Source of the DNA: Treponema sp.
GTDB taxonomy: Bacteria > Spirochaetota > Spirochaetia > Treponematales > Breznakiellaceae
Direction of reading: 5' to 3'
NCBI GenBank assembly: GCA_031266095.1
Contig: JAISBR010000181.1
Span: 1 to 18,779, forward strand
DNA: 18,779 nt
Shown here: piece by piece, positions 14,980-18,779 of the stretch
Numbering within the stretch: position 1 is the first letter of the stretch
Layout of the letters: every line of letters begins with the position of its first letter
Notes under the pieces: model-generated
Seen by the model: the letters and a program-made list of their open reading frames with translations, nothing else
Told to the model about the DNA's origin: nothing
The model's database searches: none
Position numbers and translations under genes: made by a program

Positions 14980-16971
14980 ATGAAGCCGGTACAAGACATA
15001 CTTTTTAGGCTATTGACCAGTGGTAAAATCGCTGACCGCAAGGGCGCGTCGTACGTGGAGGAAATCGTCCGTTACATATTTTTTAACATGGCGCTTATCT
15101 TGGGCGGTCTCCTGCTTCTTTCCTTTGGCGTTACGGTTATCCTGGAAGGGCACTCGGTACGGGGACTTCTGGATATTGGCCTGGGCTTGCTCTGTTTCTG
15201 TACCATGGTGCTCTTGCGGACTACTATTCCTATTTTTATTTCCGGCCTTCTTCCCCTCGGGCTTTTCGGATTACTGTGTACCATGCTGGTGTACGGCGGC
15301 GATGCCCAGGGCTTTGCCGGCCTCTGGGTATTTGCCTATCCGCTTATCACCATTTTCGTACTGGGAATGAAAATGGGCGGCGCCCTTTCGCTGCTGCTGC
15401 TCATCGGTGTCTCTATGGTAACCTTTATCCCCGGCATGATGGGTTTTATGTACACTACCGACATGGCGCTGCGTGTCAGTGCCATTTATATCCTGGTTTT
15501 TCTCCTGACCATCGTGTATGAACAGGTACGCATTACCAAGGATCGTTGGGCAAAAGGCCTTACCCTGGACCTGCAAGCCGAGCGGGACGAAATCACCGCT
15601 ATGAAGGATAACCTCAAGGTCGGCCTGTTCCTGATGAACCGGAACTTTATTATCCAGCCCGCCTATTCCAAAGCCCTGGAGGAAGTGTTGTCTATCCATG
15701 AGATACAGGGCAAAAGTTTTGTGGATCTCCTCTCCGCGTCTGTCAAGGCAAAAGAAATAGAAACACTCAAGGATTATTTCGGGATGATCTTCAACCGCTC
15801 CTTTGACCAGGTAATGCTGGACGACATCAACCCCCTGCGGGAACTGAACTACACAAGCGTGGAGTCCGGGGAAACGCGAATTCTTGACTGCGGTTTTGCC
15901 CCGGTAACCCGTGTTGAGGGCGAGGTCTATATCCTGGGTACTTTACAGGATATCACCGCCGAAAAAGAACTCCAGAATCAGCTTGACCAGGAAGAAAGTA
16001 AGCGGCAGGAAGAAATGCGCTCCCTGTTTGAAATCGTGCAGGTAGATCCCATGGTCTTCAATGATTTTATTGAGGACTCCGAATACGAGTTCGGCCGGGT
16101 CAATGAAATTCTGAAAAACAAACTACTCACTACCCATCAGGTCATGGTAGAGATCTATCAGTCGGTACACGCCATTAAATCCAATGCCCTCATTCTTGGC
16201 CTTGAAGGGTATGCCAAGAAACTCCATATCCTGGAAGACAAGATAAAAGATCTGCGGGATGGGGAGACAATTTCCTTTGAGGATGTGCTGCATATAACGG
16301 TGGAACTGGAACACATCATGCGGGAAAAAGACAAATTCCGGAAAACCATTGATAAGATTCTCGCGTTCCGGGGGACCGGCAGCGGAAAACAAAGCGAGCA
16401 TGTCCTTATTGAAACCCTCACCAAGGCCAGTACCAAGGCGGCCAAGGATTTAGACAAGAAGATCCGTTTTGTGCCCAGAGAAATCGATGCAGAGGCCCTG
16501 GAATCCGGTTCCCGCCGGATTATCAAGGAGGTCCTTACCCAGTTGGTGCGCAACTCCGTGGTCCACGGTATTGAGGATCCGGAAGAACGGATGGCGGCCG
16601 GCAAAGAAGCCGAAGGGCTTATCCATCTTTCCATAAACATTGAGGACGACAAAATACACATCCGCCTGAAAGACGACGGCAGGGGCCTGGATTTCGACAA
16701 AATTAAGAAACGCGCTCTGGAAATGAAACTGATAAAACCGGAAGAAGCCGACAATAAAAATCAGCTTCTGCGGGCCTTGTTCCTGCCGGGTTTCAGTACC
16801 GCGGATGTGGTCAATGTCCATGCCGGCCGGGGCGTCGGTCTCAGCCTGGTACAGGACCGTCTGCGGGAAGTAAAAGGCGCTCTTAAGGTGAACACCGAAA
16901 AGGGCAAGGGTACCACATTCCATATCTTTATACCCATGGAAACAAATATCGTGGAAAACCAGGCTTCTTAA
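14980..16971 (+). CDS. Membrane histidine kinase with PAS, Hpt and CheA-like ATPase domains
   Basis: The 663-residue protein has six hydrophobic helices at about 33-55, 63-79, 82-104, 112-130, 134-157 and 163-181, then a PAS-like domain (about 205-328, NLKVGLFLMN through GTLQDITAEKE), a short coiled coil, and an Hpt-like helical bundle with probable phosphoacceptor His397 in SVHAIKSNALILGLEGYA. The ATPase domain resembles CheA P4: N-box LVRNSVVHGIEDPEER (Asn525), G1 DDGRGLDF (565-572), FLPGFSTAD and G2 GRGVGLSLV. It should autophosphorylate the Hpt and pass phosphate to the adjacent receiver. There is no CheA P3 dimerisation helix pair that I can recognise and no CheW-like P5 domain. The ATG at 14980 is one base after the cheX stop; GAAGGGG lies just upstream. 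The frame extends back into cheX, but that part is a shadow. Confidence 0.85.
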   Translation: MKPVQDILFRLLTSGKIADRKGASYVEEIVRYIFFNMALILGGLLLLSFGVTVILEGHSVRGLLDIGLGLLCFCTMVLLRTTIPIFISGLLPLGLFGLLCTMLVYGGDAQGFAGLWVFAYPLITIFVLGMKMGGALSLLLLIGVSMVTFIPGMMGFMYTTDMALRVSAIYILVFLLTIVYEQVRITKDRWAKGLTLDLQAERDEITAMKDNLKVGLFLMNRNFIIQPAYSKALEEVLSIHEIQGKSFVDLLSASVKAKEIETLKDYFGMIFNRSFDQVMLDDINPLRELNYTSVESGETRILDCGFAPVTRVEGEVYILGTLQDITAEKELQNQLDQEESKRQEEMRSLFEIVQVDPMVFNDFIEDSEYEFGRVNEILKNKLLTTHQVMVEIYQSVHAIKSNALILGLEGYAKKLHILEDKIKDLRDGETISFEDVLHITVELEHIMREKDKFRKTIDKILAFRGTGSGKQSEHVLIETLTKASTKAAKDLDKKIRFVPREIDAEALESGSRRIIKEVLTQLVRNSVVHGIEDPEERMAAGKEAEGLIHLSINIEDDKIHIRLKDDGRGLDFDKIKKRALEMKLIKPEEADNKNQLLRALFLPGFSTADVVNVHAGRGVGLSLVQDRLREVKGALKVNTEKGKGTTFHIFIPMETNIVENQAS

Positions 16972-17067
16972 AGCGGCGGCGGTCATAGAGGAAGTCCCCG
17001 GGCTGAAGCGAAGCCTGTCGCAGATGATGCGGACTTTAGTCCGAGGTGATACCTGCAGCAATATCGC

Positions 17068-17097
17068 TTGCTATTTTCGTCATAGCACTGGTAGTAT
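17068..17097 (+). promoter_or_regulatory. Candidate promoter for the queD-like gene
   Basis: TTGCTA (17068-17073) and TAGTAT (17092-17097) have 18-base spacing, with TGG directly before the -10 box, as in extended -10 promoters. The start would be about 25 bases before the ribosome binding site, too short for a riboswitch. A CGGACT-TT-AGTCCG hairpin at 17030-17043 lies upstream and might end the kinase transcript, though it lacks a T-run. Confidence 0.35.
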
Positions 17098-17129
17098 ATA
17101 CAGACACTTATGTGTAGAGGAGAGAAATT

Positions 17130-17699
17130 ATGAGAAGTTTCACAACATTGGACTTACAGTATGCCCATAGGTTCTATGGGTTCAAAGGCGAAGCCCAGTA
17201 TTTGCACGGGCATACGGGGATACTGACCATCGAGGTTGAAGATTCCGTTAACGCCGGCGTCAATATGGTATTCCCATGCAATGAGATTAAGAAAACCGCA
17301 TGGGAAGTTTTACAAAACTTTGACCACGCCCTGATTTTAAGGGAAGATGATCCGCTACTGCCCGCGATTCTCGGCGTTTATGAATCACAAGGCATTAAGA
17401 ACGGAGCGCCAACAAACAAACAAAAAGGCCCCGCTTTCAAGACAGAGCTTGCGACAGCCTATCCGGAATGCCGTTTGGTTGTTACAAAAGAAACAATGAC
17501 CGTTGAAGGTATGATTAAGATCGTTTACGACTTGTTGAAAGACAAGTTAAACATCGCAAAACTCACCTTCACAAGCGGCGTTAATGGCGCTGTCCAAGAA
17601 TATGGGAAAGAGCGGCAAAAAGAAAAAGACCGCTGCCCCTTATGCGGCATTCTGTTAAATGAGAACGGTGTGTGCCCAAAATGCGGATACAAAAAATAG
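17130..17699 (+). CDS. QueD/6-pyruvoyltetrahydropterin synthase-like protein with C-terminal zinc ribbon
   Basis: The 189-residue protein has the pterin synthase zinc triad: His13 in YAHRFYG, His26 and His28 in LHGHTG. It also has FDHALIL with Asp65-His66, TVEGM with Glu126, and VQEYG with Glu157. The Cys four residues before His26 in QueD (CxxLHGH) is Ala22 here with Glu21 beside it, so the chemistry may follow the Glu-using PTPS-III type or be altered. A zinc ribbon (C169xxC172, C182xxC185) is added at the C-terminus. Canonical relatives make 6-carboxytetrahydropterin for queuosine and other deazapurines, or pterins, in the cytosol. GAGGAG at 17117-17122 supports the ATG at 17130. No queC, queE or queF is nearby. 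Base composition is clearly more AT-rich than its neighbours, and the gene has its own promoter and terminator, suggesting acquisition. Confidence 0.8.
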   Translation: MRSFTTLDLQYAHRFYGFKGEAQYLHGHTGILTIEVEDSVNAGVNMVFPCNEIKKTAWEVLQNFDHALILREDDPLLPAILGVYESQGIKNGAPTNKQKGPAFKTELATAYPECRLVVTKETMTVEGMIKIVYDLLKDKLNIAKLTFTSGVNGAVQEYGKERQKEKDRCPLCGILLNENGVCPKCGYKK

Positions 17700-17730
17700 G
17701 CTAAAGTTTTCACACGCTCACGCAGAAACA

Positions 17731-17783
17731 AGCAGCCACTTCGGTTAAGCGGTAAGCCTATCCACAGTGGCTGCTTTTTTATT
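17731..17783 (+). terminator. Strong intrinsic terminator after the queD-like gene
   Basis: AGCAGCCACT (17731-17740) pairs perfectly with AGTGGCTGCT (17766-17775), extendable by one A-T pair, and is followed by a run of T to 17780. The 25-base loop may fold further. This is the clearest terminator in the window. Confidence 0.85.
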
Positions 17784-17969
17784 TCTTGATAGTAAGGAAA
17801 AAGAAAATATTTTCATCTGCAATCCGCCGTTTTCGGCCAGGGTTACGATGATTTCCGCCTCCTCCGCCCGGTTGGTCAGGATTTCGCTGCTTTCCAGAAG
17901 TTCAAAAGCGGCGCTCGTTTCCCCGGCGGTAAAGACTATCCGGCTCCCCCCTGCGCCGGCAGCAGGGAT
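17745..17969 (-). pseudogene. Remnant of a minus-strand gene between terminator and repeat array
   Basis: On the minus strand a frame reads GGSRIVFTAGETSAAFEL, then LESSEILTNRAEEAEIIVTL and AENGGLQ, with codon use (GC-rich third positions, many Glu/Ala) like true genes here. Beyond about 17805, toward its 3' end, it turns AT-rich (MKIFSFSLLSRNKKAATV) and runs into the queD terminator before stopping at 17745. On its 5' side a TGA appears in the first unit of the 23-bp array and no start codon is available. I read it as a gene fragment cut on both sides, possibly by arrival of the queD segment and by the array. I do not recognise the protein. The opposite-strand frame over the same bases looks like a shadow. 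Confidence 0.35.
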
Positions 17970-18591
17970 GATTCCAGCTTGGAATCAGGGACGATTCCAG
18001 CTTGGAATCAGAGGCGATTCCAGCTTGGAATCAGGAGCGATTCCAGGCTGGACGCAGGGGTGATTCCAGCTTAGAACCGGGGACGATTCCAGCTTGGAAT
18101 CAGAAACGATTCCAGCCTGGAATCAAAAGCGATTCCAGCTTAGCCGCAGAGGCGATTCCAGCCTGGACGCAGGGATGATTCCAACTTGGAATCAGGAGGC
18201 GATTCCAGCTTGGAATCAGAGGCGATTCCAGCTTGGAATCAGGAACGATTCCAGCTTAGAACTGGGGACGATTCCAGCCTGGAATCAGAGGCGATTCCAG
18301 CCTGGATGCAGGGACGATTCCAGCTTGGAATCAGGAGCGATTCCAGGCTGGACGCAGGGACAATTCCAGCTTGGAATCAGAAACGATTCCAGCTTGGAAT
18401 CAGAGGCGATTCCAGGCTGGACGCAGGGACGATTCCAGCTTGGAATCAGAGGCGATTCCAGCTTGGAATCAGAAGCGATTCCGGCTTGGAACCGGGGACG
18501 ATTCCAGCTTGGAATCAGGAGCGATTCCAGCTTAGAACCGGGTATGATTCCAGCTTAGCCACAGCGGTGATTCCAGCTTAGCTGCGGGGAG
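17970..18591. repeat. Array of about 27 imperfect 23-bp palindromic repeats
   Basis: Units begin at 17970, 17993, 18016 and so on every 23 bases to 18569; only the unit at 18177-18200 has 24. The ideal unit is GATTCCAGCTTGGAATC plus a six-base spacer such as AGGGAC or AGAGGC. The first 17 bases are a near-palindrome with arms GATTCCA/TGGAATC, intact in about 14 units; the left arm is nearly invariant while the right arm drifts (GGACGC, AGAACC, AGCCGC). Some neighbouring pairs recur as blocks (18016-18061, 18316-18361, 18385-18430), showing growth by segment duplication. There are no unique spacers, so it is not CRISPR. Plus-strand frames are mostly open only because 23 is not a multiple of 3 and the unit has few stops. 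Confidence 0.9.
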
Positions 18592-18592
18592 T

Positions 18593-18779
18593 GAACCAGC
18601 CCAGCAGAGGGAGAAGAGCTAAGCTGGCAGAGGGAGACGAGCTAAGCTGGCAGAGGGAGACGAGCTAAGCTGGCAGAGGGAGATGAGCTAAGCTGGCAGA
18701 GGGAGATGAGCTAAGCTGGCAGAGGGAGATGAGCTAAGCTGGCAGAGGGAGATGAGCTAAGCTGGCAGAGGGAGATGAG
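18593..18779. repeat. Second 23-bp tandem array, continuing past the window end
   Basis: After one degenerate unit (18593-18615), seven near-identical 23-base units start at 18616, 18639, 18662, 18685, 18708, 18731 and 18754, and the next is cut by the window edge. The unit is GAGCTAAGCTGG followed by CAGAGGGAGAT or CAGAGGGAGAC, with only that last base varying. It contains the small palindrome AGCTAAGCT and stop codons on each pass, so it is non-coding. It shares the 23-base period with the first array; read on the minus strand it shows CCAGCTTAGCT, found on the plus strand in the last unit of array one. Confidence 0.92.

Noticed and set aside
16972..17129. preQ1 or other riboswitch before the queD-like gene
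   Set aside because: No preQ1-I type hairpin with an A-rich tail is visible, and the best promoter leaves only a leader of about 25 bases.
17767..18063. Plus-strand gene starting MAAFLFLDSKEK
   Set aside because: It begins inside the terminator, and its first half looks like the shadow of a better minus-strand coding pattern.
18094..18558. Protein-coding gene across array one (plus strand)
   Set aside because: Starts and open frames arise from the repeat itself; there is no ribosome binding site or recognisable domain, and equivalent peptides appear in all three frames.
17970..18779. CRISPR array
   Set aside because: The unit is a continuous 23-base repeat with no 25-40 base unique spacers, and no cas gene is in the window.

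Overview
The window reads as a chromosome segment of a moderately GC-rich spirochaete, most likely a Treponema relative of the kind found in insect guts. This is inference: it rests on the tig-clpP-clpX-lon block, a CheX-type chemotaxis phosphatase, lipoproteins with loose lipoboxes, several GTG/TTG starts and many small repeats. No rRNA or species marker is present.

Layout. At the left edge is the C-terminal part of an AraC-family regulator (1-498), followed by a small predicted lipoprotein (651-1184) and, on the minus strand, tatD (1377-2252). Next comes a plus-strand run: a TM2/winged-helix membrane protein (2343-2846), a GH3-family lipoprotein (2880-4169) and an overlapping RluA-family pseudouridine synthase (4159-4944). 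Two minus-strand genes follow: a PAP2-like membrane protein (4910-5872) and a seven-bladed beta-propeller protein with a lipobox but an odd 5' end (6139-7155). A tRNA-Leu(UAG) (7546-7626) precedes the protein quality-control block tig, clpP, clpX and lon (7661-13719): nascent-chain chaperone, ClpXP protease and Lon protease. A signalling module follows: a CheY-like receiver, CheX, and a six-helix membrane kinase with PAS, Hpt and CheA-like ATPase domains (14055-16971). A lower-GC queD-like gene with a zinc ribbon and its own terminator (17130-17783) looks like an acquired segment. The right end is repetitive: a minus-strand gene remnant, about 27 copies of a 23-bp palindromic unit (17970-18591), then a second 23-bp array (18593 to the window edge).

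A roughly 147-bp MITE-like repeat occurs twice in the same orientation (5928-6073 and 13891-14038). It has terminal inverted repeats, a strong internal terminator-like hairpin and one compensatory base change between copies.

The strongest candidates for something undescribed are the CheY-CheX-membrane kinase module, the paired 23-bp arrays, the structured dispersed repeat, and the queD-like protein that lacks the usual catalytic cysteine. All calls come from reading the sequence; no database search was possible.
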